64,000 nt of DNA, from the NCBI GenBank assembly GCA_002427745.1, contig DIYF01000082.1, positions 1-64,000 on the forward strand, written 5' to 3'. This stretch comes from Roseivirga sp. UBA6061. Lineage in GTDB: Bacteria > Bacteroidota > Bacteroidia > Cytophagales > Cyclobacteriaceae. Below the pieces are notes generated by a model that saw nothing but the letters and a program-made list of their open reading frames with translations, did no database searches and was not told the DNA's origin. Shown here in pieces: positions 9,336-16,776 of this stretch (position 1 is its first letter; each line of letters begins with the position of its first letter). Position numbers and translations under genes: made by a program.

Positions 9336-10610
9336 TTATTGACTCAATGCCTCGCTTAGAATTCTGGCAAAATGGTAGACGTCTTCAAAGGTATTGTACA
9401 AGGGTACGGGAGCCACACGGATTACATTGGGTTCCCGCCAGTCGGCAATTACTCCTTCCCGGGTAAGCGTATCAAAGAGGGCTCTGCCGTTTTTATGGCA
9501 GAAAATAGAAAGCTGACAACCTCGTTCTTCAGGGTTAGTCGGAGTAATGATCTCAAAAGTATCTTCATCTCCACTCAGCTCTCTGATCAAAAACTCCATG
9601 TAGCCGGTAAGCTTCAGGCTTTTTGTTCTGAGGGCCTCCATACCCACTTCATCAAAGATCTGCAGTGAGGCCAGGTGCACTGCGGTAGAGATGACATTGA
9701 CATTGCTGAGCTGCCAGCCATCCGCTCCGGGCATCGCCTCAAAGCCCTTTTGCATAAGAAAGCGTTTGTCTTCCGTATAGCCCCACCAGCCGGCAAAGCG
9801 ATTGAGGGAATCGTCTTCTGCAAAACGCTCATGGACAAAGATACCGGACACGTTTCCTGGCCCTGAATTCAGATACTTGTACGAGCACCAGGTAGCAAAA
9901 TCCACACCCCAGTCGTGGAGCTGAAGGGGTACATTGCCAAAGGCATGGGCCAGGTCGAAGCCTACCAAAGCGCCAACACCGTGGCCTGCTGCTGTGATCG
10001 TCTCCAGATCAAAGAACTGCCCGGTGTAATATTGAACCCCTCCCATAAGTACAAGGGCCAACTCATCACCACAGTCCTCTATGGCTTTCACAATGTCTTC
10101 TGTTCTCAGTGTTTGCTCACCTGCTCGTGGTGCTAATTCTATCAGCGCTTCATCAGGGTCCAGCCCGTGAAACTTCAGCTGGCTTTCAAACATGTACTGG
10201 TCTGACGGAAAAGCACCTGCCTCACAGATAATCTTGTTCCGCCTGCCATCCGGCCTGAAAAAGGAGACCATCAACAGGTGAAGGTTGACGGTGAGGTTAT
10301 TCATGGACACCACCTCCAAAGGCCTGGCTCCTACGAGTCTGCCCAATGCCTCCTTACTGAATTTATGATAATAGGCCCAGGGTTTGGAATGTCCTTCAAA
10401 GTGACCTTCAACTCCCAGGGTTTCCCAGCCTTTAAGCTCTATCTCCACAAAATCTCTCACTGATTTGGGTTGGAGGCCCAGTGAATTGCCGGTAAAGTAA
10501 TAGCTGTCTTTACCGTTTACCCGGGGGATATAAAACCTGTCGCGATATGCTTTTAAAGGATCGGCCGCGTCAAGCTGCTGTGCAAATGAAAGGCTGTTTT
10601 CGTAATTCAT
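9336..10610 (-). CDS. kynU: Kynureninase (PLP-dependent)
   Basis: It would cleave 3-hydroxykynurenine (or kynurenine) to 3-hydroxyanthranilate (or anthranilate) and alanine. The protein (424 aa from the chosen start) shows YYFTGNSLGLQPKS near the N-terminus, the PLP-binding Asp region VGFDLAHAFGN, and the Schiff-base lysine in the block FATWCSYKYLNSGPG. The C-terminus DWREPNVIRVAPVPLYNTF is typical of the family. The start ATG at 10610 overlaps the TGA of the upstream alkyltransferase gene, so translational coupling is likely; a longer ATG start at 10646 would lie deep inside that gene. It sits in the run HAO, ACMSD, alkyltransferase, kynU, all on the minus strand. Confidence 0.95.
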   Translation of the reverse strand: MNYENSLSFAQQLDAADPLKAYRDRFYIPRVNGKDSYYFTGNSLGLQPKSVRDFVEIELKGWETLGVEGHFEGHSKPWAYYHKFSKEALGRLVGARPLEVVSMNNLTVNLHLLMVSFFRPDGRRNKIICEAGAFPSDQYMFESQLKFHGLDPDEALIELAPRAGEQTLRTEDIVKAIEDCGDELALVLMGGVQYYTGQFFDLETITAAGHGVGALVGFDLAHAFGNVPLQLHDWGVDFATWCSYKYLNSGPGNVSGIFVHERFAEDDSLNRFAGWWGYTEDKRFLMQKGFEAMPGADGWQLSNVNVISTAVHLASLQIFDEVGMEALRTKSLKLTGYMEFLIRELSGDEDTFEIITPTNPEERGCQLSIFCHKNGRALFDTLTREGVIADWREPNVIRVAPVPLYNTFEDVYHFARILSEALSQ

Positions 10611-11104
10611 CAGAAGAGGCTGGTTTGATTCTGGCCCGGCATGCATTTCTCATGACGAAGCAGCCATTCTTTATTCTGCAAGCCGCTGGCATAGCCGGTA
10701 AGGCTGCCGTCTGATCCGATAACGCGGTGGCAGGGAATGATGATGGCGATGGGGTTTTTGCCGTTGGCTGAGCCCACGGCCCTGATCTTTTTGATATCAC
10801 CTAGTTTCACGGATTGCTTGGCATAGGTGGTTGTGGTGCCATAAGGAATATCCAGCAGGGCTTCCCATACCTCCTTTTGGAAATCGGTACCTTCCGGTGC
10901 CAGGCGCAGGTTAAACTCTTTGCGTTTACCCTTGAAGTACTCGTTCAGCTGCTTTTTACAGTTGCGGACCACCAGCGGCAGAATATCGTCTGTCGATTCT
11001 CCTTCTTTATCCACAAAGCCGACCATTTTGATAGCATCGGCATCTCCCACAATCTTAATCTTACCCATGGGCGAATCCATATAGGTAATGGCGGTATTTC
11101 TCAT
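10610..11104 (-). CDS. ogt: Methylated-DNA--protein-cysteine S-methyltransferase (Ogt/MGMT type)
   Basis: The 164-residue protein carries the suicide-acceptor motif [20 protein letters not shown]-like (PCHRVIG with the reactive Cys), followed by [12 protein letters not shown], the standard C-terminal end of single-domain O6-alkylguanine transferases. The N-terminal half ([14 protein letters not shown]) is the Ogt-type ribonuclease-like domain. It would repair O6-alkylguanine in DNA. It overlaps both neighbours: its ATG overlaps the ACMSD stop by four bases, and its TGA overlaps the kynU ATG. A repair gene wedged between two kynurenine-pathway genes with coupled translation is unusual. The link to the pathway, if any, is unknown. 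Confidence 0.93.
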   Translation of the reverse strand: [164 protein letters not shown]

Positions 11105-12117
11105 TCAAACTTACTTTTTTCCAGGTCGAGCCACTCCAGTGTGGCATTGCAGAAGATATCTTCCACTACTTCGTCCGACAACTCCATTTTTTCTATATAA
11201 GCCCCGATTTCAAGGTCTCCCAGGGGGAAGGGGTAATCTGACCCTAGTGTAATACGTTTTGATCCCTGCATCTCCAGAATGTAGTTCATCAGTAAAGGAT
11301 CATGGGTGATAGAATCTACCCAGAACTTGCCTACATATTCCCGCGGATTGATCGGATTGTCAATCGCAACGAGGTCAGGGCGACAGTTGAAGCCATGCTC
11401 CACTCTGCCCAGGGTAGGCAAGAAGGAACCTCCGGCATGTGAGAAGTTCACCCTGAGCCCGGGAAGTCTTTCTAACACCCCTCCAAAAATCAGGGAGCAG
11501 GCTGCCCGGGAAGTTTCAGCAGGCATACCCACAAGCCATGGCAGCCAGTAGCGTTCCATGCTGTGAAAGCCCATCATATTCCAGGGGTGTATCATCACCG
11601 CCATGCCCAGGTCCTGACAGGCCTGAAAAATGGGAAAGAAGCGATTACTACTCAGGTTCTTATCGTTGATATTCGAGCCAATCTGTATACCCGGCAGGTT
11701 CAGCTCATTTTTGCAGCGTTCCAGCTCCTGTATGGCAAGGTCCTCGTCCTGCATGGGAATGGTGGCGAGGCCTATGTAGTTCTTAGGGTACTTCTGGCAG
11801 ATTTGCGCAATATGGTCGTTCAGATACTGAGAAACTTCCAGGGCATCATGAGGTTTGGCGTTGTATGAGAACATTACCGGAATGGTGCTGATCACCTGCA
11901 CCTGGGTACCGTGTGTGGCATACTCTTCAATACGGATTTCCGGCCCCCAACAGTTCGACTGAATCTCACGGAAGAACTTATTGCCTTTCATCATCATAGC
12001 TGCATTTTCCTTGTGATGATGCAGGTGTATAAAATCCCCATATCCGAACTTCTCCGTCCATTTGGGCAGATGCTCCGGGATGATATGGGTATGCATGTCT
12101 ATTTTTAGTTTGGTCAT
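11101..12117 (-). CDS. nbaD: 2-amino-3-carboxymuconate-6-semialdehyde decarboxylase (ACMSD)
   Basis: This amidohydrolase-superfamily decarboxylase acts on the unstable ring-cleavage product of 3-hydroxyanthranilate, diverting it from quinolinate/NAD synthesis to full catabolism. The N-terminal metal motif is IDMHTHIIPEHLP; further ligands lie in VMIHPWNMMG and the conserved FSHAGGSFLPTLGR, and the catalytic Asp region is ITLGSDYPFPLGD. Length (338 aa) fits the family. The ATG at 12117 is preferred; a TTG at 12132 would add five residues. This ATG is the one within the terminal CCAATGACC of the inverted repeat that bounds the upstream four-helix-bundle gene, so the repeat seems to provide the start codon. 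No Shine-Dalgarno sequence is evident. Confidence 0.93.
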   Translation of the reverse strand: MTKLKIDMHTHIIPEHLPKWTEKFGYGDFIHLHHHKENAAMMMKGNKFFREIQSNCWGPEIRIEEYATHGTQVQVISTIPVMFSYNAKPHDALEVSQYLNDHIAQICQKYPKNYIGLATIPMQDEDLAIQELERCKNELNLPGIQIGSNINDKNLSSNRFFPIFQACQDLGMAVMIHPWNMMGFHSMERYWLPWLVGMPAETSRAACSLIFGGVLERLPGLRVNFSHAGGSFLPTLGRVEHGFNCRPDLVAIDNPINPREYVGKFWVDSITHDPLLMNYILEMQGSKRITLGSDYPFPLGDLEIGAYIEKMELSDEVVEDIFCNATLEWLDLEKSKFE

Positions 12118-12145
12118 TGGATGATTAGTCAATGGTCATTGGTGG
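12112..12145 (+). repeat. Left inverted repeat of the four-helix-bundle element
   Basis: It reads GGTCATTGG then ATGATTAGTCAAT then GGTCATTGGTGG on the plus strand, i.e. two GGTCATTGG copies. The outer copy contains, on the minus strand, the ACMSD start codon (ATG at 12117). Its partner is 12545-12572. Confidence 0.75.
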
Positions 12146-12163
12146 AGAAGGGCGCAGTTAAGC

Positions 12164-12523
12164 TCATGAGGACTGCTTGTTAATGGCATTTATATAAGCA
12201 TTTAGAGATTTATGGAGTTCTTCCAACTTTGAATCTAAAGCAGCATGCTGTTCAGCTGATATTAATTTTCTCCTGACACTTTTAGCTAACCAGTTTTTTG
12301 TTTCTAACAAGGATCCTCTGGAGTAATAACAGAAATTTCGGTTTTCCTTGTAGAAGTATCTGCCATAGCCTTCAGCAATATTGGCACTAATGGAATCAGC
12401 GCTTTTTACGAGTTGCTTACCTATCGTTTCTTTCTGAAAATGGGTCCAGTTGTCTACTAGTTCCCAAATCTCATCACTCAATTCATCTGCCTGATTATAA
12501 ATTCTAAGTTCTTCCAGTTTCAT
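12164..12523 (-). CDS. Four-helix-bundle protein (23S rRNA intervening-sequence / S23 family)
   Basis: The 119-residue protein has the family pattern: an N-terminal helix KLEELRIYNQADELSDEIW, the central signature QLVKSADSISANIAEGYGR, and the later motif YYSRGSLLETKNWLAKS. Proteins of this fold occur inside intervening sequences of 23S rRNA genes and, as a related fold, as the Avd accessory protein of diversity-generating retroelements; a stand-alone biochemical role is not established. The ATG at 12523 is chosen over a TTG at 12532. It lies between inverted repeats inside a metabolic operon and has nothing obvious to do with kynurenine breakdown. No reverse transcriptase or template/variable repeat pair is visible, which argues against an Avd role. 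Confidence 0.88.
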   Translation of the reverse strand: MKLEELRIYNQADELSDEIWELVDNWTHFQKETIGKQLVKSADSISANIAEGYGRYFYKENRNFCYYSRGSLLETKNWLAKSVRRKLISAEQHAALDSKLEELHKSLNAYINAINKQSS

Positions 12524-12544
12524 TGTTGTCAATTTTAATCACAA

Positions 12545-12572
12545 CCCACTAATGACCAATTATCCAATGACC
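12545..12572 (-). repeat. Right inverted repeat of the four-helix-bundle element
   Basis: The plus strand reads CCCACTAATGACC then AATTATCCAATGACC. Its reverse complement begins GGTCATTGGAT, identical over 11 bases to the left end at 12112. It starts seven bases beyond the stop of the 3-hydroxyanthranilate dioxygenase gene. Confidence 0.75.
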
Positions 12573-12578
12573 GCTTTA

Positions 12579-13109
12579 CTAATCAACAAACCTCGGATCC
12601 GTTTCCATCACATGGCCGCAGTTGTCGCAGGTAAGTAATTTCTTAGAGGCATAAAACTCTCTGAATCGGGGCTGGAAGTCTTTTTCTACGTTCTTTAATG
12701 GGAAATAAGTCTCGTGAAGCTTGTGATTGCAGTTGTCGCAAAACCACATCAGACCATCAGTATGTTCTGGTTTTCTTTTCCGTTCAATCACCAGGCCTAC
12801 CGAGTTCTCAGGACGAATGGGTGAGTGCGGTACTTTAGGAGGGTGCAGGTACATATCACCCGGACCGATCTGTATGTCTACCGCTTTCCCCTCTTCCTGA
12901 ATACGTACGGTGATGGTGCCTTCCAGCTGGTAGAAGAGCTCCTCGGTTTCGTTGTAATGATAATCCTTACGCGCGTTGGGTCCGCCAACCACCATGACAA
13001 TGTAGTCGCCACTTTCGGTGTACAGGTTTTTGTTACTTACGGGAGGCTTGAGTAAATCGCGATTTTCCTCAATCCATTTTTGCAGATTAAACGGTCTTTT
13101 GATTCCCAT
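12579..13109 (-). CDS. nbaC: 3-hydroxyanthranilate 3,4-dioxygenase
   Basis: This cupin-fold Fe(II) enzyme opens the ring of 3-hydroxyanthranilate to 2-amino-3-carboxymuconate semialdehyde, the substrate of the ACMSD encoded next. Metal-binding residues lie in YHYNETEELFYQLEG and MYLHPPKVPHSP. The C-terminal part carries two CxxC pairs (FCDNCNHKL and LLTCDNCGHV), the rubredoxin-like iron site seen in bacterial members. Length (176 aa) is as expected. It is the first gene of the minus-strand kynurenine run, with an ATG at 13109 close to a GGAA sequence. The promoter is probably in the 89-bp gap shared with the divergent SDR gene. Confidence 0.95.
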   Translation of the reverse strand: MGIKRPFNLQKWIEENRDLLKPPVSNKNLYTESGDYIVMVVGGPNARKDYHYNETEELFYQLEGTITVRIQEEGKAVDIQIGPGDMYLHPPKVPHSPIRPENSVGLVIERKRKPEHTDGLMWFCDNCNHKLHETYFPLKNVEKDFQPRFREFYASKKLLTCDNCGHVMETDPRFVD

Positions 13110-13198
13110 TCCAGTTCCATTTAGTTCAAGGCTAAATTACAGAAATTCAGGATAGGCCTAAATCCAATTTTCATAACTTTACTCAATACGGAAATTCT
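13110..13198. promoter_or_regulatory. Divergent promoter region of the kynurenine genes
   Basis: The 89-bp gap separates divergent transcripts. On the plus strand, TAACTTTA (13174-13181) differs by one base from the Bacteroidota -7 consensus TAnnTTTG and lies 17 bases before the SDR ATG. On the minus strand, TAGCCTTG (complement of 13127-13134) also differs by one base. No clear -33 TTG or operator palindrome is seen, so both are tentative. Confidence 0.35.
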
Positions 13199-13987
13199 AT
13201 GGATCTAAACTTAAAAGGGAAAAGGGCACTGGTATGCGGTAGTACTCAGGGCATAGGCAAAGCCATTGCTGAAGAACTGGCTAACCTGGGCGCAAGTGTC
13301 ACCTTAATGGCCAGAAATGCCACAACATTGGAAGAAGCAAAGGCTTCCCTGTTCAAGTCGGCCACACAAAACCACGAAATGTTAATGGCTGATTTCGGCA
13401 AACCCGATCAGCTCAAATCTATCCTGGATATGCATATTGCTGCCGGCAATGAGTATCATATTCTCATCAATAATACCGGAGGTCCTCCCGGTGGTCAGGC
13501 CATTGATGCGGGGATCGATGAATTCCGAATCGCTTTCAATCAGCATTTGATATGTAACCAGTTGCTGGCCCAGGCATTAACCCCGGGCATGAAGAAAGCG
13601 GCCTATGGACGAATCATTAACATCATCAGTACTTCCGTAAAAGCACCATTGAATGGGCTGGGGGTATCCAATACTATTCGTGGTGCCGTGGCCAACTGGT
13701 CTAAGACACTGGCGAATGAGTTGGGGCAATTCGGGATTACGGTGAACAATGTCTTACCCGGGGCTACCGCGACACAACGCCTGAGTTCTATTATTGAAAA
13801 TAAGGCTAAGAAGACCGGTAAAAGTATTGAAGCAACTGAAAACGACATGAAAGCAGCCATTCCCGCCAGACGCTTTGCTGATGCCAGCGAAGTAGCGGCA
13901 GCGGCAGCTTTTCTGGCCACGCCTTCTGCCAGTTATATCAATGGCATCAATGTACCGGTAGACGGAGGCCGAACCCCTTCTTTATAA
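13199..13987 (+). CDS. SDR-family protein with degenerate active site (BKR-like)
   Basis: The Rossmann start CGSTQGIGKAIAEEL fits the SDR nucleotide-binding motif TGxxxGIG, with Cys-Gly-Ser at its beginning. INNTGGPPGG stands where classical SDRs have NNAG, and the C-terminus SYINGINVPVDGGR is typical. However, the YxxxK catalytic pair is replaced: the aligned position reads SNTIR, giving Ser and Arg. This matches a known subgroup of ketoacyl-reductase-like SDRs lacking the canonical tetrad. The reaction is therefore uncertain. It starts divergently from the dioxygenase gene and is followed three bases later by the M19 dipeptidase and then an aldehyde dehydrogenase, so it plausibly serves tryptophan/kynurenine catabolism. 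That is context only. Confidence 0.85.
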   Translation: MDLNLKGKRALVCGSTQGIGKAIAEELANLGASVTLMARNATTLEEAKASLFKSATQNHEMLMADFGKPDQLKSILDMHIAAGNEYHILINNTGGPPGGQAIDAGIDEFRIAFNQHLICNQLLAQALTPGMKKAAYGRIINIISTSVKAPLNGLGVSNTIRGAVANWSKTLANELGQFGITVNNVLPGATATQRLSSIIENKAKKTGKSIEATENDMKAAIPARRFADASEVAAAAAFLATPSASYINGINVPVDGGRTPSL

Positions 13988-13990
13988 TTT

Positions 13991-14974
13991 ATGGAAAAAA
14001 GATCTGTCATAGACCTGCATTGTGATTTGCTGGCATACCTGCTGATGAACCCGGATGCTACTCCGGATGACGGGGCCTTTGGAGCAAGCTTTCCTTTTCT
14101 ACGAGATGGAAATGTAAACCTACAGGTAATGGCCATTTTTACGGCTGTCGAGGAGGAAAGCTCCAAAAAAGGTGTCGCGCAATCTGCGATTTACAAACAA
14201 ATGCAGGAAGACTACTCAAAGCAGGTTTTTCAGGCAGAGGCGGGGTTTACCTCAGACACTGATAAGAGAATCGGGGTGATTGCGGCTTTGGAAAGCGCTT
14301 CCGGCATTTGCAATGAAACGGAGCCATTGGACAATGCTTTCAGGAATCTGGAAACCATCATTTCCAATGTTGGCCGACTCTTTTATATCAGCTTTACCCA
14401 CCATACTGAAAATCGATTTGGTGGAGGTAATTACGCAAAGGCGGGACTGAAGCCTGACGGAGAGGCTCTGCTCGATTATATGGATGGAAGAGAAATCGCC
14501 ATTGACCTATCCCATACCTCAGATGCACTGGCACATGACATTCTGGATTATACCTATCGTAAGGGGTTGAAGGTACCGGTTATTGCGAGCCATTCGAATT
14601 TCAGAGATATCTGGGATCATCCCAGAAACCTGACTCGCGAAAATGCTATCGAGGTTATCAACCGTGGTGGGCTGATTGGGATGAACTTTCTGCGGGCCTT
14701 TCTGAATAATGATCAGCCGACTGCTTTGCTGGATCATATTCGCTATGGTTTTGATTTGCCGGGTGGAGATAATGCTATGTGCTTTGGTGCTGACTTTTTC
14801 TATGTGGGAGATTTTCCTGATCCGGCCCGTGACCCTTATTACTTCCCTGAGCATGAGGATGCCACAAAGTATCATGCACTTATGGACAGCTTAAAGGGAG
14901 ACTTGAGTGAGGGGCAACTTAGCGCCCTGGCTCATAAAAATGTAGAACGATTCATTGCCGAAAACTGGACCTGA
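13991..14974 (+). CDS. Membrane-dipeptidase-family (M19, renal dipeptidase-like) hydrolase
   Basis: The 327-residue protein carries M19 metal ligands: VIDLHCDLL (His-x-Asp) at the N-terminus, IAALESASG with the bridging Glu, AIDLSHTSD, and VIASHSNFRDI. The end LSALAHKNVERFIAENW resembles the family's conserved GxNxLRV region. M19 enzymes are zinc dipeptidases, and some act on other amide or lactam substrates. No signal peptide is seen, so it is likely cytoplasmic, unlike mammalian renal dipeptidase. It is tightly packed between the SDR and the aldehyde dehydrogenase (3-base gaps on both sides), indicating an operon. Its substrate in that setting is unknown. Confidence 0.88.
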   Translation: MEKRSVIDLHCDLLAYLLMNPDATPDDGAFGASFPFLRDGNVNLQVMAIFTAVEEESSKKGVAQSAIYKQMQEDYSKQVFQAEAGFTSDTDKRIGVIAALESASGICNETEPLDNAFRNLETIISNVGRLFYISFTHHTENRFGGGNYAKAGLKPDGEALLDYMDGREIAIDLSHTSDALAHDILDYTYRKGLKVPVIASHSNFRDIWDHPRNLTRENAIEVINRGGLIGMNFLRAFLNNDQPTALLDHIRYGFDLPGGDNAMCFGADFFYVGDFPDPARDPYYFPEHEDATKYHALMDSLKGDLSEGQLSALAHKNVERFIAENWT

Positions 14975-14977
14975 CCA

Positions 14978-16420
14978 ATGGAGAGAATACTCAATTACGT
15001 GAATGGCGAACTGGTTGCTCCTGCATCCGATAACTATCTGGACAATTATGACCCTTCCAGGGGAACGGTCTATTCTCATATTCCGGATTCGGACGCCAGA
15101 GATATTGAGAAAGCTGTGGCTGCCGCTAAAGAAGCTTTCCCTGCCTGGTCAAAGACCCCTCGGGAAGAAAGGTCCGGGCTGATGCTGAAGGTAGCTGAGC
15201 TGATTGATGCCAATCATGAAATGCTGGCTCAGGCAGAGTCGAAAGATAATGGCAAGCCTCTGAAGCTGGCCAGAAGGGTGGATATTCCAAGGGCATCAGC
15301 GAACTTCAGGTTTTTTGCTACGGCCATATTACACGAATCATCTGAAGCCCATCGCATGGATGATGTGGCTATGAACTACACAGAGCGTACTCCTGTTGGT
15401 GTGGCCGGCTGTATTTCTCCCTGGAACCTGCCCTTGTATCTGTTTACCTGGAAAATTGCCCCTGCCCTGGCGGCCGGCAATACCGTGGTGGCAAAGCCCT
15501 CAGAGATCACCCCCATGACGGCTTTTCTGCTTTCTAAACTTTGCATCGAGGCAGGCTTCCCCAAAGGTGTGCTGAATATTGTACACGGACTCGGGCCCAA
15601 AGTAGGGCAGGCCATTTCGGAGCATCCGGATGTACCGCTCATTTCATTTACAGGAGGTACCTCTACCGGAAAACAGATAGCCGCTACGGCTGCTCCCATG
15701 TTCAAGAAGCTATCGCTGGAGCTGGGTGGTAAGAACCCCAATATCATTTTTGCTGACTGTGATTTTGACAAAGCGCTGAGTACTTCAGTACAGTCAAGCT
15801 TTGCCAACCAGGGTCAGATCTGCCTTTGTGGATCCAGAATTTTTATCGAGCGTCCTCTGTATGAGAGATTTCGTGATGCCTTTGTTGAGAAGGTCAGAAA
15901 GCTGAGAGTTGGTGACCCTTTCGATGAGAGCTCGCATCTCGGAGCTGTGGTGTCCAGACCGCATATGGAGAAAGTACTGAGCTATATTGAGCTGGCAAAA
16001 GAAGAAGGAGGCACTGTGTTGACGGGAGGTCAACAAATTATTACCTCAGGCGAGCTGGCAAATGGCTATTATCTGAGTCCCACTGTGATCGAAGGGCTCG
16101 ATTACACCTGTCGCACCAACCAGGAAGAAATCTTTGGGCCGGTGGTGACACTCACTCCGTTTGATACAGAAGAAGAGGTGCTTAAAATGGCCAATAGCAC
16201 GCCTTACGGCCTCTCTGCGACACTTTGGACCGAGAACTTAAACCGAACCCAACGCATGTCTTCTGCATTAAAATCGGGTATAGTGTGGGTCAACTGCTGG
16301 CTGGTGAGAGACCTTAGAACGCCTTTCGGTGGGGTGAAGCAAAGTGGAGTCGGCCGCGAGGGAGGCTGGGATGCATTGCACTTTTTTACGGAGAAGAAAA
16401 ATGTATGTATAAAGCTATAA
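14978..16420 (+). CDS. Aldehyde dehydrogenase, probably 2-aminomuconic-6-semialdehyde dehydrogenase
   Basis: This 480-residue NAD(P)-dependent ALDH has the catalytic Glu248 in LSLELGGKNPN and nucleophile Cys282 in NQGQICLCGSRI, plus the cofactor block ISFTGGTSTGK and the PWNLPLYLFTWK substrate-tunnel region. Close relatives oxidise 2-hydroxy- or 2-aminomuconate semialdehyde. With kynU, HAO and ACMSD encoded next door, oxidation of 2-aminomuconate semialdehyde (the ACMSD product) is the most economical assignment; the specificity itself is inferred from context. It ends the three-gene plus-strand operon. No 2-aminomuconate deaminase (RidA-like) is visible in the window. Confidence 0.9.
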   Translation: MERILNYVNGELVAPASDNYLDNYDPSRGTVYSHIPDSDARDIEKAVAAAKEAFPAWSKTPREERSGLMLKVAELIDANHEMLAQAESKDNGKPLKLARRVDIPRASANFRFFATAILHESSEAHRMDDVAMNYTERTPVGVAGCISPWNLPLYLFTWKIAPALAAGNTVVAKPSEITPMTAFLLSKLCIEAGFPKGVLNIVHGLGPKVGQAISEHPDVPLISFTGGTSTGKQIAATAAPMFKKLSLELGGKNPNIIFADCDFDKALSTSVQSSFANQGQICLCGSRIFIERPLYERFRDAFVEKVRKLRVGDPFDESSHLGAVVSRPHMEKVLSYIELAKEEGGTVLTGGQQIITSGELANGYYLSPTVIEGLDYTCRTNQEEIFGPVVTLTPFDTEEEVLKMANSTPYGLSATLWTENLNRTQRMSSALKSGIVWVNCWLVRDLRTPFGGVKQSGVGREGGWDALHFFTEKKNVCIKL

Positions 16421-16537
16421 TGTCGGTACATCTGGCACAAAGTGATATTTGAACGACAGAAAAGAAGATTTAGAAAAAAAATGGTGGTCTTTTTGAGATT
16501 ATCGATTTGTGAAATTTTAATTATCAAAAAATCCTAT

Positions 16538-16545
16538 TAACTTTG
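16538..16545 (+). promoter_or_regulatory. Perfect Bacteroidota -7 element (TAACTTTG)
   Basis: TAACTTTG matches TAnnTTTG exactly. A TTTG at 16506-16509 is 28 bases upstream, farther than usual for the -33 element, so the -33 box is uncertain. Transcription would start around 16,552, just before the structured RNA. Confidence 0.6.
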
Positions 16546-16551
16546 AATACT

Positions 16552-16716
16552 CAGGAGGAGCCAGTACGGGCGACTCTAAGAATTGAAAAAACATTTGCCA
16601 CCCGGCAGATTAAAGATAAGTCTGGGTATAGTAACCGAAAGGTTCGCTATGAGTAGTTAGTTACCCAGGTGTTTAGGTGAAAGGGAGTCGCTCCAACGGG
16701 AGTGACTCTTTTTTTT
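16552..16716 (+). ncRNA. Candidate structured RNA or leader with alternative terminator/antiterminator pairing
   Basis: Visible helices are: 16568-16577 (GGGCGACTCT) with 16684-16693 (GGAGTCGCTC), closing the molecule; TTGCC/GGCAG at 16595-16608; TCTGGGTA (16621) with TACCCAGG (16662); and inside the last an AACC-GAAA-GGTT hairpin with a GNRA tetraloop (16633-16644). The closing helix uses the same bases as the 5' arm of the terminator at 16685-16708, so the two are mutually exclusive, the hallmark of attenuators and riboswitches. I do not recognise a known riboswitch class. A free-standing small RNA, including a 6S-like RNA, is an alternative. The boundaries are estimates. Confidence 0.5.
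16685..16716 (+). terminator. Intrinsic terminator of the structured RNA
   Basis: GAGTCGCTCC, loop AACG, GGAGTGACTC gives a 10-bp stem with one G-T wobble, followed by eight T residues. Its 5' arm can alternatively pair with 16568-16577. Confidence 0.88.
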
Positions 16717-16776
16717 GGCCCATACTTTTTTGGCACTGTTTTTTCAAACGGATTACCAGGACAAAATTTTTTAGGA

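Larger units (their letters stand above)
12112..12572. mobile_element. Inverted-repeat-bounded element carrying a four-helix-bundle (23S IVS-like) gene
   Basis: A 461-bp segment lies between the stop of the dioxygenase gene and the start of the ACMSD gene. Its ends are inverted repeats: 12112-12145 (GGTCATTGGATGATTAGTCA...) and 12545-12572 (ending TTATCCAATGACC). The outermost 11 bases pair perfectly and a second GGTCATT block pairs further in. The only gene inside is a four-helix-bundle protein of the type encoded in 23S rRNA intervening sequences. The transcript would fold with the ends paired and the gene in the loop, like an rRNA IVS. Calling it mobile is inference: no transposase or recombinase is present. 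Confidence 0.5.
16421..16776 (+). other. Gene-free 356-bp region with promoter, structured RNA and terminator
   Basis: After the dehydrogenase stop there is about 115 bases of AT-rich sequence, then a perfect -7 element, then a GC-richer stretch with several possible helices ending in a strong intrinsic terminator. The remaining 60 bases form the leader of the small secreted-protein gene. The parts are listed separately. No ORF with coding character is present. Confidence 0.7.

Noticed and set aside
12164..12523. Diversity-generating retroelement (Avd-like gene)
   Set aside because: No reverse transcriptase, no template/variable repeat pair nearby; the sequence fits the 23S-IVS four-helix-bundle family better.
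16552..16716. tRNA, tmRNA, SRP RNA, TPP or cobalamin riboswitch
   Set aside because: None of the diagnostic conserved sequences of these RNAs could be found.
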